From an uncultured Clostridia bacterium (GTDB lineage: Bacteria; Bacillota; Clostridia; Oscillospirales; CAG-272): DNA of 15,391 bases. Position numbers and translations under genes: made by a program. Every line of letters begins with the position of its first letter. Position 1 is the stretch's first letter. The notes under the pieces were generated by a model. That model worked only from the letters and a program-made list of their open reading frames with translations, was not told the origin of the DNA and did no database searches. The stretch is taken from NCBI GenBank assembly GCA_937894775.1, contig CALAXC010000034.1, forward strand, positions 1-15,391, read 5' to 3'. Shown in pieces: positions 10,401-15,390 of this stretch.

Positions 10401-10812
10401 GGGATACAATTATGATGATGCGCAAAGAACGAATTGGACTGCGCTTACTATTGATAAAACCGTATTTGAAGAGGGTGAAAAGATATACTTCCATATCGAC
10501 GGTAGCTGGGAGCATAAATGGATAGCTGTTATTAAGGCTGATCAGTTTACAACCGGAACAGTAATTGAATCACATCCGGATAAGGAAAAGTATATGCGTT
10601 ATGTTGGATATGGTCACGCGGACCGTTTTGATCCAAATAAGAATTACTTGGAAACCGAAGGCTTAGATCCCGGACAGTACAAGATTATTTATGTTTTCGG
10701 AGAAACCTTTGAATCGGCATGGTCTTATGTAGGGGCTAATTTCCAGGATCATAATAACACACCTCAGAAGATCGTCACTATAATGGACATAACTGTTCTT
10801 CCTTCTGATTAA
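1450..10812 (+). CDS. Giant modular exported surface/matrix protein (3120 aa)
   Basis: The start is ATG 1450, with GAGAGG at 1437-1442 seven bases upstream. The in-frame TTG at 1435 overlaps that site and is unlikely. Residues 1-28 are a basic, very hydrophobic export segment without a lipobox. The following SEYFKSF...LDIEAKPDL resembles the region after cleavage in SipW-type (TasA/camelysin) substrates. Three modules with Asp-box-like motifs follow, with motifs at residues 794-801, 1032-1039 and 1284-1291. Then come seven Ig-like repeats beginning near residues 1470, 1789, 1937, 2443, 2605, 2832 and 2997. A DUF6273-like domain occupies about 2138-2397. A DVxxGY segment recurs near 278, 1691 and 2099. 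The protein ends inside the last repeat, with no LPXTG, SLH or other anchor. It is probably extracellular and structural or adhesive (inference). There is no recognisable catalytic core. The gene has its own promoter and a hairpin after the stop. Confidence 0.85.
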   Translation: MKKHAFLKCLVAILLLTSMLLTMFLGVTKSEYFKSFSKELDIEAKPDLMLEYALWDANGTGSSTTDKTFQWEEGVYKNAESFSQKVVVGRTNAYDEGIYVGADWNDTALPFYNNEKEYPDNYAGNLLDSETGNVYVKYNGEDIIYQIKLPVDEAGYYVLNFQVDFLLATIDGGWADQKSDFFVQTYDRAIGCEILNYNDGFTFKDNTKRLDLYSRSGNDSVHGRSKKSDAKSTEQKSYINKKYFEADSLYQWKTLSPSRAENVSLAFKVEPEDVDNGYVLWMWDFAGLFGARTWKLEFTDISVEKTMELDGSTDSRDGSSDPYFMFPQASFMNSQILLSLDNINKLDDYDYPLENLQTGQLNYNVRSVQHRGKTSYSKGRGTFATSATANSLTFQAESLFFGYGNEDFADYQYLDEQDKAHAGNGHSNPVAVYIPLKNIQYNTDYKVTFDISFARQGKYNLDKNGNPAAIQRDRFYGYNYNANMFGSYLADYVDPSKYTAATSSASATNELFRKGEHLFSSYLLSNKATNVNRIEDAHVADMGLITYADKHYQGAPLTKYDEITSLTNLNNTTVESVNNTYSNDIYSSNTSKSRNWFNAVQHTEYNGQNEIHWLTFYNSTFSFNIPEAENGSIDLNDLYWVWAMDSLISGCYYRIKLENVRIEKVVKYTSSLNVNGVEIAGTQIDLEKHSVNDPKDDSKGFVVADDTDESTGKLNFFRSFRGINGTGQNYQARGFVLDEDMTTPSNKVFTSEGNIYAPIIDATKFKVSDGSEAYKIALDGFTVCQGGVAKYVFSVDGGRTWEDMTFTGGKAVSPNQLTAAGKGVNQHTSGQTRYTEQEFIDLGLNISDYTFVEFTDADRANANFSEFKLVADLSKYKHQANLDVIIAAVPEKDTDCKCEILRVINFNQIRNYMTFPFDFVSDIKVNGSNDSLSPLNVNRLDETNSTSPGHYHNGLVDPEATGFTQAKTWMIDTDPTNGRQGPSSTTGYARMASYSYAYEDIRALYYDFPVKTTLGITGWAIVEGGVEDYYWSADEGKTWVLCTSKNSETGEGTDEAAPHTRDLVSAQYKRYYYDGVAVNYSNEEDELLRDNHCFRDSIDGQFSGGEDTPVPSDTKGSGSMLTANLSKYKGEVVDVIFAAKPNGSDVYVPIGRIDNVAVYGAKGTFYTHINSVHLGGTMDYSEYAEGKAVGGTLIEPDYFDVEGKPLNHVTSGGAAAPQWDLGYSAIDGKEFSYTIFEPNNVNVFNSRLYNNELNEIPSGGQVCIDGYTANLGGTINSNQAYKYTLDGGKSWSTLPRLSVSFSLTSDKEEYAKYSDNDINNFKGQNNYSIDSNDDGRLIFNIPALPDGAIRDLLVVVEDKDGDVMPVLHIKLKIKGSNVGLYTFNRLHTYRTKTFECYDNTSSISVPFKTHSTTNDTVMKFTFPVEREGVHTLTFNADVDHASSAVKVRSTDDIHQAYEHDDNIVGNNADVWMSVPKTHFYENEDINLTYYAKYTGSHYSGQNLDGVLKNAVICVVRLNDDGSVYKYGGEWARMERAHVLFSGNDGVAYGATNIVAQNTVNLREALTNTGIKNNEPGEKPDLTDGKYRIYFLNDIDLGIGNLIHGDYSYLQLTDPIDITIHDPCGASASIVHDDVTEKGGYYSQYAYVGEPKYKITDEQVDKSAKWSTQNVYASNDVELYFNATKEDVKRGYIILDWDLTKLAIGTEYVLNIKNLMYCYGVKSTKHLTTDANGDDASYKIRVPALEAGTHKFAFSSYTTVYPPIIHNGLNQSSWAKVNSVSVPNYKDAGAYMSVPKTLYTVGEPIHVNYSMAGKQSNDGPWISITRSIPNGEEGREVVVGRVKLDSDAITGQIALKGGMSGCEYEKFANLPAGNYKIYFRDFDPNIYDNDGRYWPQCNITDPISITVIDPNKKNDKATQNTFYYDNCHYNDEFYKSNGYVSVDKTIFRQGETIKFTNREYLPSDAVRILLCEPNSNVIKDWTWQTFYNSNGTSATAQGNLETADLAPGHYQLLFLYDRELNTNISSSDIDIDRAREDLTFYGVIDITVIPANSTGTSPVMDLTYIHGDESVAYGTSVPAYEYSRNPISIDITDADVQRGYVEFEYKLENLVENADIVYSTEMFYDRPIEEDPYLMYGDYISFGEYPQSLKSPTVTILEDVVPDSRGYYMGDDGNYYAKVVSTPYGGNYTFADGNTPIVNGEVYYFKVEPIKWRILYQDTEYVDVLCESIIVNRPYDGDSNKYAHSDVREWLNDEFYKTAFTEIQKQYIIKKEVDNSLVSTGYAANIYVSDNTNDKIYLPSYATVTNTAYGFMNANDVSDPNRAKAVTDYARAKGVWTNMSESEGDIGNGIWMLRSPADSASNFIREGYFNGEITDGGIGINVNAHGVAPMLRLSIVDESSRIVTKDIFKDVGNTTIYRANYSALMNIKQEPVVNYNYKTQYSGSYLSVPKTYFNVDEPIPVSCRYNGLKDYSGTAYVCIATTGNHGTDKDTYIRYYKVTKDQEYAGINALNMRDATVASGISPDLSKLPAGEYKIWFIYGDLLDGRWWNYNNIAGGYNNPYKNGNAITDPISIKIVDPNAPDYDYSLEYKAWIGTGENGTLEPMYSYIRLEKNVFNQGEPIRMQFKGRTEYMTAFLVDENNNLLLDTPDTRTYAARKINPGNPPQTIATWSDFYEMNGTENLAPGKYKLYYAVEDSFDEVYKTHGAIVAIIDITILPTTEEAPTAKLDVIYTNTDGIIVKKTINDSVMLNGLLNSHIGNYNLTDNNNKVEGTIELTDVQPNSTVQFIFSYDRYEIESDDIECKVDEVVSNLPIRKGALKVPSYKFAASTYDNVYIYTPQTYYIEGDTITVTFNTANVSNPRILLTTDTIGTEGQYGDIWVRETAVSRTEYGTVDISNKQYDKSSTVSLGWIESNTKWNVDDLPPGEYKIWLFDREAAFAGTTCEMYKANSANTYLVTEPISIKILPKDEETLDLSMTHYSDWNYQGYNYDDAQRTNWTALTIDKTVFEEGEKIYFHIDGSWEHKWIAVIKADQFTTGTVIESHPDKEKYMRYVGYGHADRFDPNKNYLETEGLDPGQYKIIYVFGETFESAWSYVGANFQDHNNTPQKIVTIMDITVLPSD
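3720..5580 (+). repeat. Three protein modules with Asp-box-like motifs (within giant CDS)
   Basis: Each module has a Gly-aromatic strand, a GG or similar turn, then a motif of the form S/T-x-D-x-G-x-T/S-W: SVDGGRTW (residues 794-801), SADEGKTW (1032-1039) and TLDGGKSW (1284-1291). The first two continue to a matching segment, ADLSKYK or ANLSKYK, followed by VDVIFAA-like strands. The third ends with a shorter equivalent. They are diverged copies of one beta-rich module. Asp boxes are structural turns in beta-propellers and related folds, but too few occur here to form a propeller on their own. Confidence 0.6.
5857..10809 (+). repeat. Seven Ig-like repeats, alternating alpha and beta types (within giant CDS)
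   Basis: Each repeat opens like SVPKTxFxxGExI and closes with a strand like LPAGxYKIYF, then DPISIxVxDP or IDITVLP. Copies start near 5857, 6814, 7258, 8776, 9262, 9943 and 10438. Copies 2, 4 and 6 (alpha) open VPKT or TPQT and close with DPISI or EPISI. Copies 3, 5 and 7 (beta) open DKT or EKN and close with IDIT or MDIT plus LP or IP. Copies 2-3, 4-5 and 6-7 therefore form doublets, and copy 1 is a lone alpha. The shape resembles bacterial Ig-like modules with a DKTxYxxGExI opening and an LPAGxY closing strand, but I cannot name the Pfam family with certainty. Confidence 0.7.
7861..8640 (+). other. DUF6273-like domain embedded in the giant protein
   Basis: Residues 2138-2397 start YISFGEYPQS and contain EPIKWRILY. 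They continue with REWLNDEFY (W at 2249), a KIYLPSYATVTNTAYGF segment and WMLRSP (2350-2355), then close with GVAPMLRLSI. This order of signature segments is typical of DUF6273, whose WLRSP and RPALRL elements recall C-type-lectin/FGE-like folds. It is inserted between the first and second alpha-beta doublets. Lectin-like ligand binding is an inference only. Confidence 0.75.
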
Positions 10813-10827
10813 GTGTTTAGGAAAATG

Positions 10828-10882
10828 AGAATAAAATAAAATTTACCGCCTTATTTCGGTTGATTCCGAGATAGGGCGGTGA
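10828..10882 (+). terminator. Terminator-like hairpin, copy 1 of a 55-base direct repeat
   Basis: Sixteen bases after the stop of the giant gene, an A-rich stretch leads into a 17-base-pair stem (about 10844-10860 with 10867-10883) with a TTGATT loop and a few G-T wobbles. It is identical to 14179-14233 except at one base (T at 10844, C at 14195). Unlike copy 2 it is followed by GAAATACAAG rather than T residues, so + strand termination may be incomplete. On the minus strand it is followed by a T-rich run. Confidence 0.65.
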
Positions 10883-10885
10883 AAT

Positions 10886-10911
10886 ACAAGCTATAAAAAG
10901 CTTGTTATAGC
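10886..10911 (+). promoter_or_regulatory. Two mutually exclusive small hairpins before the lipoprotein operon
   Basis: ACAAGC (10886-10891) can pair with GCTTGT (10900-10905). Alternatively GCTATAA (10890-10896) can pair with TTATAGC (10905-10911). The two share bases and exclude each other. They lie between the preceding hairpin and the AAGGAG site of the next gene. I see no convincing -35/-10 pair in 10883-10983, so the operon may depend partly on read-through. Any regulatory role is speculative. Confidence 0.25.
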
Positions 10912-10983
10912 GATAGCCTTGTTAATATTAAAATTGATTGGGCTTGAATTTTTAACTTGAAATATATAAGGAGATATACGGCA

Positions 10984-12714
10984 ATGAAAAAAATTCTATC
11001 TATGATTTTAGTAATTTTGCTGTGTGTAACGTATTTGGCGTCTTGCGGTGGAACACTTAATTCGCCTGATATGTTAGACGGTGTAGATAGTGAATCTGAA
11101 CTTGAAACACCCAAGAATGAAGAGCCCAAGGATAAAGAGCCCAAGGATGAAATTACAGAAAAGCCAACGACTCCCGACGAGCCGACAACTCCCGACGAGC
11201 CTACAACTCCCGACGAGCCTACAACTCCCGACGAGCCAACGACTCCCGATGAGCCGACAACTCCCGACGAGCCTACGACTCCCGACGAGCCTACAATTCC
11301 GCCTGAGCTTATAGTAAACGTTCCGCCAACCGACTTTGCGGCAAAGTTCTCTCCCGAGAACGAGGCGCTTCTTGAAACTATACTTGCATCACCGATTAAA
11401 GAAGTAAGCAGCGTTGAGAACATTCTTCCGAGCTTAACGGTTAACCCTTCCAAAAAATACGAATCTGGTGAGGGTGGATATACTTACATCTACGGAAACG
11501 TAGGAAAAGCAATATATGATAATACCTGTTACGTGCTTTTCAAAAATGGCTTTGCAAAATATACAGAAAATGCAATCAATGCATCAGCCGATGACGATGC
11601 AACCTGGAAGCTCTATAACTATTCTGCAACCTTTATTAACGATACGGCGCAGATAGATATAGATCTTCATACCGGATCAAACCGTATGTTTGTTAACGTA
11701 ACACCCCGCACATCCTCTGTGCTTCCGCCAAGAGAGGCAATGTCTTACGTTAAGCCTCAAGGCGATTATCCTACGCTTTGGGTACAATACGGTCTTGAGG
11801 ATATAGACGATAATGAATCCTCACTTGGCTATATTATTCGTATTGCCGACGGTACTTTTGTTATTGTTGACGGTGGTGAATTTATAGACGGTGTTGAGGT
11901 AAGAATGTACGAAATTCTTAAAAAATTAGCTCCCGATCCCGACAATATAGTTATTTCCGCTTGGATAATAACTCATACACACGGTGACCATGTCGGAGGA
12001 TTTTTAAAGTTTGCAGTTAAATACATAAATGACCCAACTATAAAAGTAAAGCAGATTGTATGCAATTTCCCTGACGATACAAAGATTCCAAAAAGCGACG
12101 ACGGACAAGATAGCTGGGACAAAATCTTCCAAGATCACGTAAGAGCATATTCAAAAAGTCTTGGCGCGGAGTTCCTTAAAGTACACACGGGTAACGTGCT
12201 TTACTATGCCGACATAAAAATAAATATTCTTTACACTCAGGAAAATTATCTTGATTCAAATCCTGACGGAATGATGAAAAACTTTAACGGAGCATCTGTC
12301 GTTACACAGTTTGTAATGGCTGACGGAAGCAAGGTTCTCGTGGGCGCAGACCACCCCGTTGACGGTACCTACGCGGGAGCTGTTTGGTGTCAAAACGCTC
12401 TTGTCAGATGGTATGGCACGGGACTTAGGAGCCAAGTAGTTTCCACATTCCATCACGGATACGGAGGCGGCGCGGATAACTATATCTACGGTGTTATAAA
12501 GCCCCAAATGGTTCTTTGGTCTGTTGACGCCGCAAGAGCAACCGCAGGCTCGCTCACAACTGTAACTCACAATAAGTATTTCACTACAAACGGTAAGGCT
12601 AACGGTGTTACCTATCATATGGCAAGCGGTAGCAGTGTTACGATTTTACAGTTTGCAAACGGTAATCCGACGTTGACCTTCTATTCAACGTTTAGTAAAT
12701 TTAAGGCTTCTTAA
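10984..12714 (+). CDS. Surface lipoprotein with ComEC-type metallo-beta-lactamase fold (576 aa)
   Basis: The start is ATG 10984, with AAGGAG at 10968-10973. The upstream in-frame TTG (10957) lies before that site and is rejected. The signal peptide ends in the lipobox LASC with Cys21. A Pro/Glu/Lys-rich stalk follows, including seven TTPDEP units (residues 62-103). Next is an uncharacterised beta-rich region (about 120-260) and an MBL-fold domain (about 270-570). Visible MBL elements are VDGG (D296), THTHGDH (H331, H333, D335, H336), N435xxS438, GADH (D456, H457) and HHG (490-492). The NxxSVV, GAD and HHG order matches the ComEC/Rec2 subgroup, where Asn and Ser stand near the position of the third His of other MBLs. 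It would be a metal-dependent hydrolase on the outer face of the membrane, possibly a phosphodiesterase or nuclease. The substrate is unknown. It probably forms an operon with the gene 22 bases downstream. Confidence 0.85.
   Translation: MKKILSMILVILLCVTYLASCGGTLNSPDMLDGVDSESELETPKNEEPKDKEPKDEITEKPTTPDEPTTPDEPTTPDEPTTPDEPTTPDEPTTPDEPTTPDEPTIPPELIVNVPPTDFAAKFSPENEALLETILASPIKEVSSVENILPSLTVNPSKKYESGEGGYTYIYGNVGKAIYDNTCYVLFKNGFAKYTENAINASADDDATWKLYNYSATFINDTAQIDIDLHTGSNRMFVNVTPRTSSVLPPREAMSYVKPQGDYPTLWVQYGLEDIDDNESSLGYIIRIADGTFVIVDGGEFIDGVEVRMYEILKKLAPDPDNIVISAWIITHTHGDHVGGFLKFAVKYINDPTIKVKQIVCNFPDDTKIPKSDDGQDSWDKIFQDHVRAYSKSLGAEFLKVHTGNVLYYADIKINILYTQENYLDSNPDGMMKNFNGASVVTQFVMADGSKVLVGADHPVDGTYAGAVWCQNALVRWYGTGLRSQVVSTFHHGYGGGADNYIYGVIKPQMVLWSVDAARATAGSLTTVTHNKYFTTNGKANGVTYHMASGSSVTILQFANGNPTLTFYSTFSKFKAS
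11167..11292 (+). repeat. 18-base tandem repeat, seven units (TTPDEP stalk)
   Basis: Seven in-frame 18-base units encode TTPDEP, and a degenerate TIPPE unit follows. Units differ only at third codon positions; units 2, 3 and 6 are identical. Because the unit is a multiple of three, copy-number changes would lengthen or shorten the stalk without breaking the frame. Such Pro-rich linkers typically lift a domain away from the membrane or through the cell wall. Confidence 0.95.
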
Positions 12715-12736
12715 AATCATAGGAAAGGGTGTTATT

Positions 12737-14155
12737 ATGAAAAAAATTATATTAGTTATTTTATCGGTTTTACTTTGTTTTTCTATGCTCGTTTCCTGTG
12801 CTAACGGTGTGGTTGAAAAAACTGTCACAGAGAGTGTAAATTCTGTTATAAGTGAGAATTTAAAAGAAGAACAAATAGAAAATCAGGTTGAAGAACAAAT
12901 TAGCGAAGCTCCCGAAGCTGAGCCCGAAATAGTATATTCCGCCAATGAGCTTGAGAATGTATATCTTACCCGCCAGCAAAAAAGCGTAGAGCCTACCGTT
13001 AATATAAACGGAAAAATCTCAAAATGGACGTTAAGCGACGGTATTTGCCAAGCGTTCAGAACTCAATCTACCGTTGAAAATACTAAATTTGACGTAAATA
13101 TCCCCGTAAGCGAATTAGGCAACTATACGTTGAATTTTAATACGAAGCTTGGACTTACCAGAACTTATACTTCGGGTTCAAAAACCGCATCGCTTGCATT
13201 ACCCAAAACGGTATTTCAGGTAGGCGAGCCTATTCCCGTAATGTATGCTTCAAGCGGATTGGATTCTTCTGTAGATGCACGTCCGTGGATCGCGATAACT
13301 AAGAATGTTGGCGGCTTGGATAAATATGTTAACTGGGAATATGTTGAAGCTAACTATTCATATGCGCTCAACGCGGCGGCTATGACAGGTCAACGAGAGG
13401 ACAATACTGTTAAATCTTACGTTGATCTTCCCGCAGGCGAATATAAAATATATTTTATTGCAGGTGGAGCTGCCAATACGAGAAATAAGAGCTATTGGCT
13501 TCTTGATGAGCCTATAAACATATCTATAGTTGACAAAGGCTCAACGGGAACTAAAATAACGAGAAGTGGAACTGCTTACGGTAGTGCGAGCCTTACTGTT
13601 GGAAATAATATTTTCCGTGAGGGTGAGAGCGTTTACGTTTCGTTTACAGCAAACGGTTTGAAAAAGCCATATAGTACTTATCAGCCGTGGGTTGGTGTTA
13701 GTAAGACCTTTGACATAAACGGAACTATGCAGGATTATTATACTCACTGGTATTATACTGATACTACTCAAAGCGGAACTTTCAGATTTGACAGCGGTAC
13801 AGGAAACTATGCGCAGGATGTAGGTTCAGTTAACGTAAAGGCATATAGAACGCTTCCCGAGGGTAGCTACAAGATACACTACGTAAACGGACCGTCCTTC
13901 CAGGATTGCGTAAATTACGTTGAGCCGATAGGTATAAACGTAGCTCCTGTAGTTACTTTAAATGCATCCGTCGGTGGAGTGTCGGTTTTAAGTACAGATG
14001 ACTCTTACGATTACCAAACAGTTAATAAAACCATAAACGTTACAGAAGCAGATGTTGCAAAAGGATATGTTACGGTAAGCTTTAGCTTTGGATCGTTAAA
14101 GGCAAACACTAATTATTATCTTACAGTTAATAGTGTTTCGTTAGTTAAGCAATGA
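12737..14155 (+). CDS. Modular lipoprotein, miniature paralogue of the giant protein (472 aa)
   Basis: The start is ATG 12737, with AGGAAAGGG at 12721-12729. The signal peptide ends in LVSC with Cys21, so a lipid-anchored surface protein is predicted. Residues 25-65 are Glu-rich and probably an extended or helical linker. Four modules seen in the giant protein follow in order. They are a PVSELGNYTLNF strand pair (about 118-135), an alpha Ig-like repeat (152-268; LPKTVFQVGEP, LPAGEYKIYF), a beta repeat (285-404; IFREGESVYV, LPEGSYKIHY) and a C-terminal module with EADVAKGYV (Tyr444). It contains no catalytic motif. It overlaps nothing, lies 22 bases after the MBL gene and is probably co-transcribed with it. 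A likely role is a membrane-tethered partner or anchor for the giant protein through like-with-like modules (inference). The family name is unknown. Confidence 0.85.
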   Translation: MKKIILVILSVLLCFSMLVSCANGVVEKTVTESVNSVISENLKEEQIENQVEEQISEAPEAEPEIVYSANELENVYLTRQQKSVEPTVNINGKISKWTLSDGICQAFRTQSTVENTKFDVNIPVSELGNYTLNFNTKLGLTRTYTSGSKTASLALPKTVFQVGEPIPVMYASSGLDSSVDARPWIAITKNVGGLDKYVNWEYVEANYSYALNAAAMTGQREDNTVKSYVDLPAGEYKIYFIAGGAANTRNKSYWLLDEPINISIVDKGSTGTKITRSGTAYGSASLTVGNNIFREGESVYVSFTANGLKKPYSTYQPWVGVSKTFDINGTMQDYYTHWYYTDTTQSGTFRFDSGTGNYAQDVGSVNVKAYRTLPEGSYKIHYVNGPSFQDCVNYVEPIGINVAPVVTLNASVGGVSVLSTDDSYDYQTVNKTINVTEADVAKGYVTVSFSFGSLKANTNYYLTVNSVSLVKQ

Positions 14156-14178
14156 ACAGAGTTTTAAGTTTTCATCGT

Positions 14179-14233
14179 AGAATAAAATAAAATTCACCGC
14201 CTTATTTCGGTTGATTCCGAGATAGGGCGGTGA
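14179..14233 (+). terminator. Terminator, copy 2 of the 55-base direct repeat
   Basis: The stem TCACCGCCTTATTTCGG pairs with its partner ending GGGCGGTGA over 17 positions, two of them G-T wobbles, with a TTGATT loop. A moderate T run (GTTTTTA) follows. It is the same element as 10828-10882 with one base changed. It lies 23 bases after the stop of the modular lipoprotein gene and should end that operon. Confidence 0.75.
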
Positions 14234-14322
14234 GTTTTTATATTTAATGCGTGTTTTGGGAGATTTGCATAAAACCTTACGGTGTTATATTATTAATTTA
14301 TAGTTGTTTTTTAAAAAAACTA

Positions 14323-14351
14323 TTGCAAAAATTCTTCTTTTATGGTAAAAT
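14323..14351 (+). promoter_or_regulatory. Sigma-A type promoter of the SipW/TasA-like gene
   Basis: TTGCAA (14323-14328) and TAAAAT (14346-14351) are separated by 17 bases. Both this promoter and 1320-1348 carry TTTTATG just before the -10 box. Both also share TATTATGTATA followed by a GTA-TTAT segment just after it (14354-14364 here, 1349-1359 there). A ten-base direct repeat, TTGTATTATG, occurs at 14351-14360 and 14366-14375. The leader is about 80 bases long. Confidence 0.65.
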
Positions 14352-14437
14352 TGTATTATGTATAGTTGTATTATGGCTAAATATCGACTTAAATGTTTTA
14401 CTTGTTTAAGATTTAGAAAGACAAGGGAGGATTTTAA

Positions 14438-15163
14438 ATGCAAAAAGAAAATAAAATCTTACTGCGCGTTGTCATAGTTATTTTGCTCCTTACTTTGCTT
14501 ACGGGCTTAATCTTATTAGCGGTTTATGCAAGATATGTTTCGGATACGGCTTCACCGTTAGTTGAAGGACGTCCTGCGGCGTTTGAGGTCGTTATGAAAA
14601 CACCGAACGACGATAAGATCAGCTTCAGCGCTACGCCCGACGGCGATCCGGGTACATATATAGGCTATACCGAAAAAACAAAAGATTATGAATTTAAGGT
14701 CGTAACGGAGAACTCCGAGGTCGCGTCCGAGTATTCTATAGATCTTGTCTTTTCCGCGAAGATCGCCGATAAAATAAGACAAGCGAGAGAAGACAGATTT
14801 GCCGACGGGATCTGGTTTGATTTTGAGGTATATCAAGGCTATAAAAATGACGATGGCGAGATAGCATATACTAAGCGTCTTGAAGGCGTTGAGCTTGGTT
14901 TATACAACACTGACGGTGAGTATAATAACGGTCATCCGATGACCTGGCGCTGTACTGAGGACCTTGAGCCTCTTAAGAATCCCGGTGACGGTATTGCAGA
15001 ATCCTATTATAAGCTTACTATGATCTTCTATAATAACACTATGATGACAGATAAGACTGTTGACGGAGTAACATTGTACAATTACGATGATTATCTTTTT
15101 GACAGTAACGGTGTAGAGATCAAGGTAACCTCAAAGCAGGCAAATCCCGATTATAAGGGTTGA
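14438..15163 (+). CDS. Exported SipW/TasA (camelysin)-like protein (241 aa)
   Basis: The start is ATG 14438, with GGGAGG at 14425-14430 seven bases upstream. A basic N-terminus leads to a hydrophobic segment (residues 7-29), then YARYVSD (30-36) and a GRPAAFEV stretch (44-51). This is the layout of SipW-dependent TasA/camelysin-like substrates, where a Y/F-V-S-D segment follows the export helix and an R-x-A-x-F strand begins the mature domain. Further on, ENSEVASEYSIDLVF matches the NxSEVAxxY-type strand common in such proteins. The rest looks like an all-beta domain. It has no lipobox and no C-terminal anchor. The likely role is a secreted fibre or matrix subunit, or a minor surface protein (inference). 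It has its own promoter, similar to that of the giant gene, and a strong terminator. Subgroup assignment is tentative, and no sipW gene is visible nearby. Confidence 0.65.
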   Translation: MQKENKILLRVVIVILLLTLLTGLILLAVYARYVSDTASPLVEGRPAAFEVVMKTPNDDKISFSATPDGDPGTYIGYTEKTKDYEFKVVTENSEVASEYSIDLVFSAKIADKIRQAREDRFADGIWFDFEVYQGYKNDDGEIAYTKRLEGVELGLYNTDGEYNNGHPMTWRCTEDLEPLKNPGDGIAESYYKLTMIFYNNTMMTDKTVDGVTLYNYDDYLFDSNGVEIKVTSKQANPDYKG

Positions 15164-15222
15164 TACGCAAAGATCAGATATTTAAAAAAAGTGACATAAC
15201 ACTTAACATAGCTAATTACAAG

Positions 15223-15261
15223 CAAGTGAGAACCCATGCGTTGGTTCTCACTTGTTTTTTT
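15223..15261 (+). terminator. Strong intrinsic terminator
   Basis: CAAGTGAGAACC (15223-15234) and GGTTCTCACTTG (15243-15254) form a perfect 12-base-pair stem with an eight-base loop. Seven T residues follow (15255-15261). It ends the transcript of the SipW/TasA-like gene. Confidence 0.92.
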
Positions 15262-15270
15262 GATTTTTAA

Positions 15271-15337
15271 AAAAGAAAAGCGCTGCCCCCACATTTATCC
15301 GTTATTATGAGCGGATAGGCAATCAAACAATCAGCGC
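15271..15337 (-). terminator. Possible minus-strand terminator with a branched stem
   Basis: GCGCTG (15280-15285) can pair with CAGCGC (15332-15337). Inside it, TATCCG (15296-15301) can pair with CGGATA (15312-15317). On the minus strand the outer stem is followed by TTTTCTTTTTT. This would end a leftward transcript coming from beyond the right edge, converging on the SipW/TasA-like gene. Confidence 0.35.
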
Positions 15338-15390
15338 ACAATGTTCGCACTAACCCAGATGGAAAGTTTTCGTCCACCTTTTTCAAAAGG
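15331..15390 (-). CDS. Possible 3' end of a minus-strand gene (partial)
   Basis: Reading leftward from the right edge, one frame gives PFEKGGRKLSIWVSANIVR and then a TGA stop (15331-15333), which falls at the base of the minus-strand hairpin. Only 19 codons are visible and I recognise no family. A second frame is also open across this region and runs into the T tract, so the reading frame is uncertain. Confidence 0.2.
   Translation of the reverse strand, partial: PFEKGGRKLSIWVSANIVR

Noticed and set aside
10957..10983. TTG at 10957 as the start of the MBL lipoprotein gene
   Set aside because: It lies upstream of the AAGGAG site, which serves ATG 10984. The latter gives a standard lipoprotein signal with Cys21.
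10905..11453. Minus-strand open frame encoding a Gly/Ser/Val repeat protein
   Set aside because: The repeat is the antisense reading of the TTPDEP tandem repeat in the MBL lipoprotein gene. There is no ribosome binding site, and its hydrophobic tail is just intergenic sequence.
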